Of a DNA stretch of 32,262 bases, positions 24,976-32,184 are shown piece by piece (within the stretch, counting starts at the first letter, position 1; each line of letters begins with the position of its first letter). The notes under the pieces were generated by a model. The model was given only the letters and a program-made list of their open reading frames with translations. It was not told the DNA's origin and ran no database searches. This DNA comes from Fidelibacterota bacterium (GTDB lineage: Bacteria > Fidelibacterota > UBA8477), in the NCBI GenBank assembly GCA_021734065.1, contig JAIPJQ010000016.1, positions 1 to 32,262 of the forward strand, given 5' to 3'. The translations under genes were made by a program, and so were the position numbers.

Positions 24976-25452
24976 TTATCCTCCCACCGATTGAAATGGA
25001 AAATTCTTGTCCAGCCAGGTTTGCACGATGCCATGCATCAAAGAAATCCCCCGAATGATTTCGCGCCGATTGTCGGCATTGGTATAGGTCAGCATTTCCA
25101 AATGAATTTTGGTGTATTCATCCTGAAGCTTCTGAACCACTGCCCGTCCTTTGGTGGTAAGGCTGATGTTGGAGTAGCGGCGATCTTCGTTTGACTGAAC
25201 CCGCTTCACCAGGTCATTGGCCACCAGTCCGTCAATGATCCGGGTGAGCCGACTGGCCGATAGTTTCATTGACATGGCCAGATCATGGACTGAGTACACT
25301 GTGTCATAGTCCATAATTCGCAGACAACGAAATTCTGCTACCTTCAAATTGTGCTCTTTGGCAAACATTTTTTCTTTCACCTCACAGCAGCGCAATAAAT
25401 CAAATGTGAGATCGCTGACTGTGACGGCCTGTGCCCTTATTTCCTTATCCAT
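24976..25452 (-). CDS. MarR-family transcriptional regulator
   Basis: The 158-residue protein has the MarR winged-helix layout: dimerisation helices at both ends and a central DNA-binding part. EFRCLRIMDYDTVYSVHDLA leads into the recognition region MKLSASRLTRIIDGLVAN. The wing, VKRVQSNEDRRYSNISLTTKG (about 83-103), carries the DRR...LT-KG signature. The Cys pair CC at 22-23 may allow redox sensing, which is inference. ATG 25452 has GGAGG six bases upstream. It is divergent from the flavin-reductase-like gene with 198 bases between, so that gene and marR itself are its likely targets. Confidence 0.92.
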   Translation of the reverse strand: MDKEIRAQAVTVSDLTFDLLRCCEVKEKMFAKEHNLKVAEFRCLRIMDYDTVYSVHDLAMSMKLSASRLTRIIDGLVANDLVKRVQSNEDRRYSNISLTTKGRAVVQKLQDEYTKIHLEMLTYTNADNRREIIRGISLMHGIVQTWLDKNFPFQSVGG

Positions 25453-25650
25453 TGAAAGCCTCCGCGCTTAACGTTTCCCCCGTATAACCCAACCATCCCC
25501 GTGAAATCCGGGGCGGTCGTTTCGTTTGACTGAAATTGTCATCTATTTGCGATTGGCAGCATTTCATATTGGTTAATTATTATTGCAATCTTTGCGCCAA
25601 ATCGCTGAAAAAACACTGAAAATCGGAGGACAGTACCTTAGGTTACCCGC

Positions 25651-26157
25651 ATGCAGAAACAAGTACCCTACAGCGAAGTGAAACTGATGAAGTTCCCCGA
25701 ACCGGTGCATATCAGCATTATCCGGGACAAAAACGGCAAGTACAATCCCATCTCCATGGCATGGGCTATGTTCACCAGTATTGAACCACCCATGGTTGCG
25801 ATTTCCATCGGGCTTGAGCGCTATTCGTATCAGGCGATTGAGCATAGCGGTGAATTTGTGTTTGTCCTGCCCTCCGAATCCATGGGGGATTTGGTGGATT
25901 TTTTTGGGAATCATTCGGGTCGCGATTTGGACAAACTGGCTGAAGCGGGCGCCAGAACACAGCCGGCAACAAAAATTGATAATGTCCTGCTCGCGGACGC
26001 GGCTGCCAATTTTGAGTGCGTGGTAAAATCCAAAGTGCGCAGCGGGGATCACATGATCTATGCCGGTCTGGTGGTGGCCAGTCACATCAATACGGAACCG
26101 GCCAGCCGGCTTTTTTCAGTGGAGCACCGGGTGTTTGGTGGGGTTAAGCCTAAATGA
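25651..26157 (+). CDS. Flavin reductase-like FMN-binding protein
   Basis: The 168-residue protein matches the flavin-reductase-like split-barrel family, which binds FMN and supplies reduced flavin or reduces small substrates. Typical blocks are YNPISMAWAMFTSIEPPMVAI (about 31-51), which would hold the flavin phosphate, then SGEFVFVLPS, DFFGNHSGRDLDK and a C-terminal HMIYAGLVVASH. Being divergent from marR suggests it is controlled by that regulator. The ATG at 25651 has only a weak AGGT nearby; the stronger GGAGG at 25625 is too far. It ends opposite the convergent nucleoside phosphorylase gene. Confidence 0.88.
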   Translation: MQKQVPYSEVKLMKFPEPVHISIIRDKNGKYNPISMAWAMFTSIEPPMVAISIGLERYSYQAIEHSGEFVFVLPSESMGDLVDFFGNHSGRDLDKLAEAGARTQPATKIDNVLLADAAANFECVVKSKVRSGDHMIYAGLVVASHINTEPASRLFSVEHRVFGGVKPK

Positions 26158-26161
26158 TGTC

Positions 26162-26219
26162 GTTCAGCATATCAGCATAATTGTTTTCCTGAGCTTATTG
26201 AAGAGCAATTTTGCTGAAC
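26162..26219. repeat. Inverted repeat between convergent genes
   Basis: GTTCAGCA (26162-26169) pairs perfectly with TGCTGAAC (26212-26219), with further pairing of ATTG and CAAT inside. The loop contains CCTGAGCTTATTGAAG, a weak relative of the element at 786-848. It lies just past the flavin-reductase stop and just before the phosphorylase stop, so it may act as a shared terminator or be a remnant extragenic repeat. Confidence 0.5.
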
Positions 26220-26224
26220 TTTAA

Positions 26225-27529
26225 TCACCCAATCTTTTCATAAATCAGCTTTGGCGCATCAACCGGTTCATCGCCAATCTCAAAAACCTGCTCCATTTGT
26301 GACAATACCGAATCTAATGCCGGTTTTTTATTGGCGTGGATAGTCAGCAGGGGTTCACCGGTCTGAACCGGATCCCCCAATCGCTTATGAATCATAAATC
26401 CGGTGTCCGGGTCAATCACATCGGTGGTTTTCCGACGGCCGGCATCCAGCTCAATTCCTAAAAATCCCAGTTGCATGGTATCAACAGCCTGTAGCACACC
26501 GGATCGGCTTGCCGGAAAATCGACGACATGTGTTGCTCGTGAATGAGATTCCGGCTTTTCCAGCACACGGGTATCGCCACCATGGAGTCGAGCGGTGGTT
26601 ATGAATTTTTCCAATGCCACGCCGCTATCAATCACAGCCTGCTGCTTTTGTTGTGCAGCTTCCGAGGATAAACCGGGATCCGCCATCCGTAAAATTTCGT
26701 TCCCCAAAACAAGGGTGACGTCCATGAGGTCGGCCGGTCCTTCGCCCCCCAAACAGGCCAATGATTCCTCCACCTCCAGCCAGTTGCCGATTTTGCGTCC
26801 CAGTGGCTGATTCATGTCAGTGATCAGTGCGGAGGTCTGAATGCCATACAAATTCCCGATTGCCACCAGCGATTCGGCCAGGGCTTTGGAATCGTCATAG
26901 GTTTGCATGAAAGCACCCGAGCCGGTTTTCACATCCAACACCAGCCCCTGAATCCCCTCGGCGATTTTTTTACTCATGATACTGGCGGAGATGAGCGGAA
27001 TAGAGCGCACGGTGGCTGTCACATCCCGCAATGCGTAGAGCTTCTTATCTGCAGGGCAGATATTCCTGGTCTGACCAATGAGACTGACACCATTGGAAAG
27101 CACCATTTGCTGAAATTCATTCACTGACAGGTTCACATTAAACCCTGGGATAGACTCCAGCTTATCCAGCGTGCCGCCGGTGTGCCCCAATCCCCGACCG
27201 GAAATCATGGGAATTTTAATGTCCAATGCCGCCAAAACGGGCGCCAGGATGAGGGAAACCTTGTCGCCCACACCACCGGTGGAGTGTTTGTCTGCCACGA
27301 ATCCATCTGTTTTGGAAAAATCCAGCCGGTCACCCGATTCCAGCATCACTTTGGTAAGCGCCAGCATCTCCTCATTGGTCATGCCTTTGATGAAAATGGC
27401 CATGAGTAGCGCACTCATCTGGTAATCCGGGATGTCGTTTTTAGTATAGCCGTTCACGAAAAACGCGATCTCACCTGGAGTCAATTCCAGGCCGGTGGAC
27501 TTTTTTTCGATGATCTGGTAGGGCAGCAT
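26225..27529 (-). CDS. Pyrimidine-nucleoside (thymidine) phosphorylase
   Basis: This 434-residue cytosolic enzyme splits thymidine, deoxyuridine or uridine with phosphate into the base and (deoxy)ribose-1-phosphate. The family signature is complete: KHSTGGVGDK (81-90) for phosphate, SGRGLGHTGGTLDKLESIPG (110-129), the base-binding SKKIAEG region (186-192) and KTGSGAFM (201-208). The length equals Pdp/DeoA enzymes; sequence alone does not separate thymidine-specific DeoA from the broader Pdp. ATG 27529 follows AGAGG at about 10 bases. It stands alone, without deoB, deoC or cdd nearby. Its deoxyribose-1-phosphate product is a route to acetaldehyde. Confidence 0.95.
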   Translation of the reverse strand: MLPYQIIEKKSTGLELTPGEIAFFVNGYTKNDIPDYQMSALLMAIFIKGMTNEEMLALTKVMLESGDRLDFSKTDGFVADKHSTGGVGDKVSLILAPVLAALDIKIPMISGRGLGHTGGTLDKLESIPGFNVNLSVNEFQQMVLSNGVSLIGQTRNICPADKKLYALRDVTATVRSIPLISASIMSKKIAEGIQGLVLDVKTGSGAFMQTYDDSKALAESLVAIGNLYGIQTSALITDMNQPLGRKIGNWLEVEESLACLGGEGPADLMDVTLVLGNEILRMADPGLSSEAAQQKQQAVIDSGVALEKFITTARLHGGDTRVLEKPESHSRATHVVDFPASRSGVLQAVDTMQLGFLGIELDAGRRKTTDVIDPDTGFMIHKRLGDPVQTGEPLLTIHANKKPALDSVLSQMEQVFEIGDEPVDAPKLIYEKIG

Positions 27530-27591
27530 AATGATGTAACCTCTGTTTCTGATTTGGGTGGGTAATGTAAGGTGGGAGGATAGCAGGAATT

Positions 27592-27657
27592 AACCACGAA
27601 TTGCACGAAAATACACGTGTTAATAGACAACCACAGATTTCACGGATTTCACAAATC
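27592..27657. repeat. Degenerate CACRRATTT repeat cluster
   Basis: Short phased units recur here: CCACGAATTG, GCACGAAAAT, ACACGTG, then CCACAGATTT, CACGGATTT and CACAAAT. The units are 9-11 bases long. They do not code for protein in a convincing way. Confidence 0.5.
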
Positions 27658-27767
27658 AAAAAGCAGATAACCGCAAAATCGCAAAGTGAAACGCAACTGC
27701 GCAGAGAAATCCAGAAGTAGAAAAGCCTGCCCGGTGAAATGCGAAGGATGAGCAAATTTCAGTAGGG

Positions 27768-27799
27768 TAGGAAAGCAGGAAAGTAGAAAAGTAGGAAAG
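27768..27799. repeat. Four tandem copies of an 8-base repeat
   Basis: The units are TAGGAAAG, CAGGAAAG, TAGAAAAG and TAGGAAAG, contiguous and in phase. This is a simple microsatellite-like array that could vary in copy number by slippage. Confidence 0.7.
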
Positions 27800-28102
27800 G
27801 GGAGCTTCATCACCGATCATCGGTATGCCAACTATCTGGCCATGAATAATACCCATGTGAATCCACTTCCTCCGCCCCGAAGGTCTCCGTTGAAGGATCA
27901 ATTTTTGGACGGCGAGAAAAAAGAGATCCTGTGATTGTCTGTGGTCATCTGTGTGGACATGTCCGGACGAAGGCGGGTCTGTGACAAAGTGACTGCGGAG
28001 ATGCTTAATCAAGTTCAGCATGACGGTTCGTTCGCGATCTGCTTTTCAATTTCTCTTTCATCTTTCTCTTTCTTCTGTTTCATACTATCCCCAATTTACC
28101 CC

Positions 28103-28748
28103 CCCCATGGTTAACACGATATAATATAACTGAGAATAAATGTTTGCATCTTGCCATCAGAGACCCTAAACTCCCACCGGTTTTTAACCAGAATACAACG
28201 AGAAGATGAGTGGAACATAGATGCTGAAGAAGACTGATGCTGTTCTGTTTACACCGGGTTTACCGGTGCGCCGGATGGTACCACGATTATTTCCTATCGT
28301 CGTCCTGCTGATGAGTCTGATGACCGCCTGCCAGGAGCCGGAAAAACCCGAACCCTACCCCAACAGCAATTTGGTACTGGAAAAGCTGGATGTGAGTTGC
28401 ACCGAAGCCTGGCTGAAATTATCTCTGACCCGGACGGACTCAGGCGCTACTGATTCCATTCCCATTATCCTGACTCGGGATGGAGAGGCGATTCAACCCT
28501 TTGCCTTCACACCACCGGAGACGCTGGTCATGGATGCGGGACTCTATCCTTCTCAAAGCTACCAGTATCAGGCGCAGCGCCAGTCGGTACACGACAATAA
28601 GGTTATCAATTCCAGCAACACCCTCACCGTCACCACCCTGGACACCACCAGTCATGATTTCACCTGGACCATAGACACCCTGGGGAGTTACGGCAGTTAT
28701 TTGAATGATGTGGCCATTATTGATGAGAACAATATCTGGGCGGTGGGG
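28103..28748 (+). repeat. Duplicated block, copy 1 (leader plus N-terminal half)
   Basis: This block aligns with 29775-30417 with few mismatches and a single 3-base gap. It covers about 118 bases of upstream DNA and the first 176 codons of the lipoprotein gene. The last 53 bases before the ATG are identical. Identity ends sharply after the codons for NNIWAVG. Confidence 0.9.
28120..28125 (+). promoter_or_regulatory. Candidate -10 box of lipoprotein gene 1
   Basis: A consensus TATAAT lies within the conserved leader, about 95 bases before the start codon. No -35 match is found at the usual distance, so this is a candidate only. The same box is kept at 29792-29797 in the second copy. Confidence 0.35.
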
Positions 28749-29609
28749 GATGTACAGACTGACAGTGGGCGCTATAACCTGGCTAAATGGGATGGCAGCC
28801 GGTGGAATTTGAGCCTTTTTGGTGTCGCAGGGGTCTCGGGAGATGGTATTTTCGCATTTTCTGAAGGTGACGTGTGGATTACGACAGGGATTATTTATCA
28901 CTGGAATGATGGGCAGTGGGAGCGATACCACCTATGGGATATGGGTGTACTTGGACCCAATGATGGTGGTGTAACCCGTGTCTGGGGCTCCTCACCGGAG
29001 GATGATGTGTGGTTTGTGGGGAATGGCGGGAGTATTGTGCATTACGACGGGAGCGGGTTTGAGCGGATGGAGAGCGGGACGGAGGTGGATTTGCATGAGA
29101 TACATGGGACTGCCGACGGTGAGTATATCTTTTTCCAAGGCAAACACTGGCAGGGCTACCGGACCATCTTACTGCAACTTCACCATGGGATTATCAGTAA
29201 AATTTATGAATGTGAGACCATGAGTCCGGGTGAGAATGACTATGGCTATCTGTACAGCTCATACTTAAGTGGCTATGCCGTTATCTCCGCTACCACGGCC
29301 GGCGTGTGGCAATACAACTACATGACCGAGCAATCAGTGTTGATACCGGACGAGGTCACCGATTCCGGGGACCGGAATGTCCAAGTCATCATAGGCAACA
29401 ATACGATTGATTATATACTGGCCGGCAACTGGTGGAAATTAATTCATTTTAACGGAATCAGTTACCGTTATAATGACCAGATTGTTCAACTGATTGGTGA
29501 AGGCGGTTCCAAACTGAATGGCGGTGATATGCGTGGTAACTTGGCAGTCATTTGTGGGGATGTCTTTTGGTGGTCCCATGCTGCAGTAGCCTTCGGACGG
29601 CGACAGTAA
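28221..29609 (+). CDS. FN3-like/propeller lipoprotein, paralogue 1
   Basis: The 462-residue product has a long N-terminal region, a hydrophobic export signal (FPIVVLLMSLMTAC, lipobox Cys 37) and an FN3/Ig-like domain at about 48-143. A series of beta repeats follows, with motifs such as NNIWAVG, EGDVWI and DDVWFVGNGGSIVHYDGSGF, as in WD-like or Ycf48-like propellers. No catalytic residues are seen; a surface binding role is inference. A second Met at residue 20 would give a more usual signal length. The gene is followed 283 bases later by a paralogue. The two agree closely up to about residue 176 and again at residues 255-280, and differ elsewhere. Confidence 0.85.
   Translation: MLKKTDAVLFTPGLPVRRMVPRLFPIVVLLMSLMTACQEPEKPEPYPNSNLVLEKLDVSCTEAWLKLSLTRTDSGATDSIPIILTRDGEAIQPFAFTPPETLVMDAGLYPSQSYQYQAQRQSVHDNKVINSSNTLTVTTLDTTSHDFTWTIDTLGSYGSYLNDVAIIDENNIWAVGDVQTDSGRYNLAKWDGSRWNLSLFGVAGVSGDGIFAFSEGDVWITTGIIYHWNDGQWERYHLWDMGVLGPNDGGVTRVWGSSPEDDVWFVGNGGSIVHYDGSGFERMESGTEVDLHEIHGTADGEYIFFQGKHWQGYRTILLQLHHGIISKIYECETMSPGENDYGYLYSSYLSGYAVISATTAGVWQYNYMTEQSVLIPDEVTDSGDRNVQVIIGNNTIDYILAGNWWKLIHFNGISYRYNDQIVQLIGEGGSKLNGGDMRGNLAVICGDVFWWSHAAVAFGRRQ
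28981..29060 (+). repeat. Conserved island of the lipoprotein pair, copy 1
   Basis: This 80-base segment encodes WGSSPEDDVWFVGNGG and the following IVHYDGSGF. It matches 30641-30717 almost perfectly apart from one extra codon (GAT), although the sequences on both sides are unrelated. It is the second anchor of the mosaic pair. Confidence 0.85.
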
Positions 29610-29774
29610 ACCTTAAATAAAAAACTGAAGGGAGCGACTATGTCAGCTTGAATGAACGACTTCAAAAAGAAGTCCGATGGAAAGGCCGCGAAACCTGCGT
29701 CGCAATTCGATCCGGTGGTGTCAATGAAACGGTGTCCTCTCTTCCTTCTATTTTATAATAACGCTCGCTTACGC

Positions 29775-30417
29775 CCCCATGATTAACACAATATAATATA
29801 ACAGAGAATATATAGTTGCATCTTACCGGCAAAGACCTTAAACTCCCACCGGTTTTTAACCAGAATACAACGAGAAGATGAGTGGAACATAGATGCTGAA
29901 GAAGACTGATGCTGTTCTGTTTACACCGGGTTTACCGGTGCGCCGGATGGTACCACGATTAATTCCTATCGTCCTGCTGCTGAGTCTGATGACCACCTGC
30001 CAGGAGCCGGAAAAACCCGAGCCCTACCCCGACAGTGACCTGGTGCTGGAAAAGCTGGATGTCTCCTGCACGGAAGCCTGGCTGAGGCTGGTCCTGACAC
30101 AGACCGACTCAGGCGCTACTGATTCCATTCCCATTATCCTGACCCGGGATGGAGAGGCGATTCAACCCTTTGCCTTCACACCACCGGAGACGCTGGTCAT
30201 GGATGCGGGACTCTATCCTTCCCATAGCTACCAGTATCAGGTGCAGCGTCAGTCGGTTCACGATAATAAGATCATAGACTCCAGCAACACCCTCACGGTC
30301 ACGACGCTGGACACCACCAGTCATGATTTTACCTGGACCATTGACACGCTGGGGAATTACGGTAGTTATCTGAATGATGTGGCCATGATTGATGAAGATA
30401 ATATCTGGGCGGTGGGG
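29775..30417 (+). repeat. Duplicated block, copy 2 (leader plus N-terminal half)
   Basis: This copy matches 28103-28748 at a constant offset of 1672 bases, changing to 1669 after one deleted codon in the signal-peptide region. Mismatches are scattered and mostly silent or conservative in the coding part. The upstream 165 bases between the first gene's stop and this block show no gene. Confidence 0.9.
29792..29797 (+). promoter_or_regulatory. Candidate -10 box of lipoprotein gene 2
   Basis: TATAAT is preserved at the same place as in copy 1, about 95 bases before the start codon. There is no good -35 box. Confidence 0.35.
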
Positions 30418-31257
30418 ATGATTGAAACCGATTCAGGTTCCTACAATGCTGCGCATTGGGAAGGGGAAGAATGGGGGTTGGTAAGAATTGCTCCTCCTCC
30501 CTTTCTCTTTGCGCCTTTGACAAGTATCTATGCACTATCGGGTACCGATGTCTGGGTAGCTGGCACGGCACCAATGGAATTTGATGGTGAGATATGGAAT
30601 GCTAAACCAACATATCCCACCTCGGGCTGGATCAACGCCATCTGGGGCTCTTCGCCGGAGGATGTGTGGTTTGTGGGGAATGGTGGGAGTATTGTGCACT
30701 ACGACGGGAGCGGGTTTGTGGCAATAAATAATCTTACTGATTTGGACTTAGTCTCAATTACAGGTTCGGGATCCAATAATGTATGGGTTTCAGGAAATAA
30801 TCTTACTACCGGTGGCATCAATCAGATTTTATTGCATTTCGATGGACAAAACTGGGAGCAAGTACTGTACAACACTGTCACGAATATTCGAGTACCCAAT
30901 TATATCTCTGGATTCATTGCAGGGGTGTACATTGAATCACCTTTCAATATTCTGCTCTACACTCATTTAGGTTTTTACCGTGCATCTGTGAGTACACGAG
31001 GTGAAGCCGAATTTTTATGGAATACCAGTAATGATGGTACAGCCATTGAAGTGTTGATAGGAAATGATCGCAACGATCTATTTGCTGCAGGGAGTCATGC
31101 TCGGATTTGGCATTTCAATGGCAACAATTTTCGCGGTTACCCGGCTATTCCTGATGTTGGTACTATTAACGGGGGGGCAATAAATAGAAATTACGCTGTA
31201 TTTGTCGGTTCAACCTACTCAGATTATCACAGCTTCGTGATCAAAGGATACAGATAA
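29893..31257 (+). CDS. FN3-like/propeller lipoprotein, paralogue 2
   Basis: This 454-residue paralogue has the same N-terminus (signal, lipobox LMTTC with Cys 36, FN3-like domain) and the same central island WGSSPEDVWFVGNGG. Its variable parts are different: SGTDVWVAG, GSGSNNVWVSG, LLHFDGQNWEQ and RIWHFNGNNF show propeller-type repeats of about 40-50 residues. The gene's last third is more AT-rich than its 5' half. The stop codon lies within a short ACAG-ATAAACAGG-type intergenic repeat. Its role is unknown; membrane-attached binding protein is the best guess. Together with its neighbour it is one member of what looks like a multi-copy family. Confidence 0.85.
   Translation: MLKKTDAVLFTPGLPVRRMVPRLIPIVLLLSLMTTCQEPEKPEPYPDSDLVLEKLDVSCTEAWLRLVLTQTDSGATDSIPIILTRDGEAIQPFAFTPPETLVMDAGLYPSHSYQYQVQRQSVHDNKIIDSSNTLTVTTLDTTSHDFTWTIDTLGNYGSYLNDVAMIDEDNIWAVGMIETDSGSYNAAHWEGEEWGLVRIAPPPFLFAPLTSIYALSGTDVWVAGTAPMEFDGEIWNAKPTYPTSGWINAIWGSSPEDVWFVGNGGSIVHYDGSGFVAINNLTDLDLVSITGSGSNNVWVSGNNLTTGGINQILLHFDGQNWEQVLYNTVTNIRVPNYISGFIAGVYIESPFNILLYTHLGFYRASVSTRGEAEFLWNTSNDGTAIEVLIGNDRNDLFAAGSHARIWHFNGNNFRGYPAIPDVGTINGGAINRNYAVFVGSTYSDYHSFVIKGYR
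30641..30717 (+). repeat. Conserved island of the lipoprotein pair, copy 2
   Basis: This segment is nearly identical to 28981-29060 but lacks one GAT codon. The distance from the end of the shared N-terminal block is 223 bases here against 232 in copy 1, both kept in frame. Confidence 0.85.
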
Positions 31258-31274
31258 ACAGGATTAACTAAATA

Positions 31275-31319
31275 TGGCTGCCATCGTTCACATAAAAACC
31301 CACAGTACGGAGGCAGCCA
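31275..31319 (+). terminator. Inverted repeat after paralogue 2
   Basis: TGGCTGCC (31275-31282) pairs perfectly with GGCAGCCA (31312-31319) across a 29-base loop. It starts 17 bases past the stop codon. The large loop and missing T-tract make a terminator role uncertain. Confidence 0.35.
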
Positions 31320-31332
31320 AGACACTGCAATT

Positions 31333-31367
31333 AAGGCAACACCACCAATAATTTATCGGGTTGCCTT
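31333..31367 (+). promoter_or_regulatory. Inverted repeat just before the truncated secreted-protein gene
   Basis: AAGGCAAC (31333-31340) pairs with GTTGCCTT (31360-31367) across 19 bases. It ends about 10 bases before the AAGAGGG ribosome binding site of the next gene. It may be a terminator of upstream transcription or a leader hairpin. Confidence 0.35.
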
Positions 31368-31389
31368 GAAAAAGAAAGAGGGCAAGAAC

Positions 31390-32184
31390 ATGAAACATTT
31401 CACAAATATTTTAAACCTGGTTATTTCTTCATCAATATGGATCTTTTCTCCGAGTATAGGAATTTGCCAACAATACACAGGCTTTGTTCCCTTCAACCAA
31501 ACTGACTCCCCCTCATTCTCTAACACACGTACATTTGCCAATGCAGATTCATTGACGTATAAATCTGGTTTTGCAAAAGGATATACTATTGAGGTTCAGT
31601 TACACAAAAAAATGGACGAGCCATGGCTAGATCCAGCGTATAGGGTTGATATGAATAATGACGGAGATTGGGAAACAGGTTGGAGATCGAATGAATCAAC
31701 AGTCACTTTTGATTATCCGCCTGTTGATGCAGATGAATATGGAACCAGTACAATACACCTATATACTCGGCACTATGTCGACAATGATCCAGTATATAAC
31801 GATTACTATTTCGATGTTTTAACCATGCATACACCTGATTATGCTTTTGACACGGCAGCAGCAGATTTGATGGTTGGCTTTGTAAGCTCTGACGGCATCT
31901 TGGATAAACCGCTGGTCATTGTTGAAGGATTTGATTCATTCAATTCTATCTGGCCATCTTATTATTACTATTCACTACGTCACATGATATCAGACTATTT
32001 AAGTCCTGCAGGATATGACATTTTTATTATTAACTATGCTGATGGCTCGACATTTCTTCAGGATAACGCCATGGTTGTACTTGGGGCACTTGAAAAAATA
32101 GTGAGCCTAAATTGTCCCATTACCTGTCAGCGGGCACTTGAAACTGGGCCACTTGTGGGCACTTCAAAGTGGGCCACCCTTTGA
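31390..32184 (+). CDS. Secreted alpha/beta-hydrolase-like protein, truncated by an IS (probable pseudogene)
   Basis: The frame starts at ATG 31390 behind AAGAGGG and encodes a signal peptide (ILNLVISSSIWIFSPSIGIC) and a beta-rich N-terminal region. Then follows KPLVIVEGFDSF, with SPAGYDIFIINYADGSTFLQ. This last part resembles the first strands of a secreted hydrolase family in which a GxSxG serine motif comes some 30 residues later. That motif is missing: after VVLGALEKIVSLN the frame runs into the terminal repeats of a mobile element at about 32125, so the last 20 or so residues are IS-derived. The gene is thus broken. It is clearly more AT-rich than the conserved operons to the left, suggesting recent acquisition. 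Confidence 0.75.
   Translation: MKHFTNILNLVISSSIWIFSPSIGICQQYTGFVPFNQTDSPSFSNTRTFANADSLTYKSGFAKGYTIEVQLHKKMDEPWLDPAYRVDMNNDGDWETGWRSNESTVTFDYPPVDADEYGTSTIHLYTRHYVDNDPVYNDYYFDVLTMHTPDYAFDTAAADLMVGFVSSDGILDKPLVIVEGFDSFNSIWPSYYYYSLRHMISDYLSPAGYDIFIINYADGSTFLQDNAMVVLGALEKIVSLNCPITCQRALETGPLVGTSKWATL

Larger units (their letters stand above)
27530..28220. other. Repeat-rich intergenic region without a supported gene
   Basis: This stretch between the phosphorylase start and the first FN3/propeller lipoprotein gene contains only chance frames on the minus strand with low-complexity translations. It holds degenerate CAC-type repeats, a 4 x 8-base tandem repeat, a C/T-rich segment (28040-28080) and the leader of the lipoprotein gene from 28103. 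It appears to be a landing zone for small repeats. Confidence 0.6.

Noticed and set aside
25497-25513. Short hairpin CCCCG...CGGGG upstream of marR
   Set aside because: Five base pairs with a seven-base loop are easily found by chance and there is no T-tract.
25568-25589. Possible MarR operator ATTG...CAAT with AT-rich centre
   Set aside because: Only the outer four bases of each half are symmetric, and the sequence is simply AT-rich; not enough to call an operator.
27768-27799. CRISPR array
   Set aside because: The repeats are 8 bases and contiguous without spacers; there are no cas genes.
27471-28021. Two overlapping minus-strand frames of 94 and 121 codons
   Set aside because: They run through repeat DNA, have no ribosome binding site or domain-like pattern, and one overlaps the phosphorylase start.
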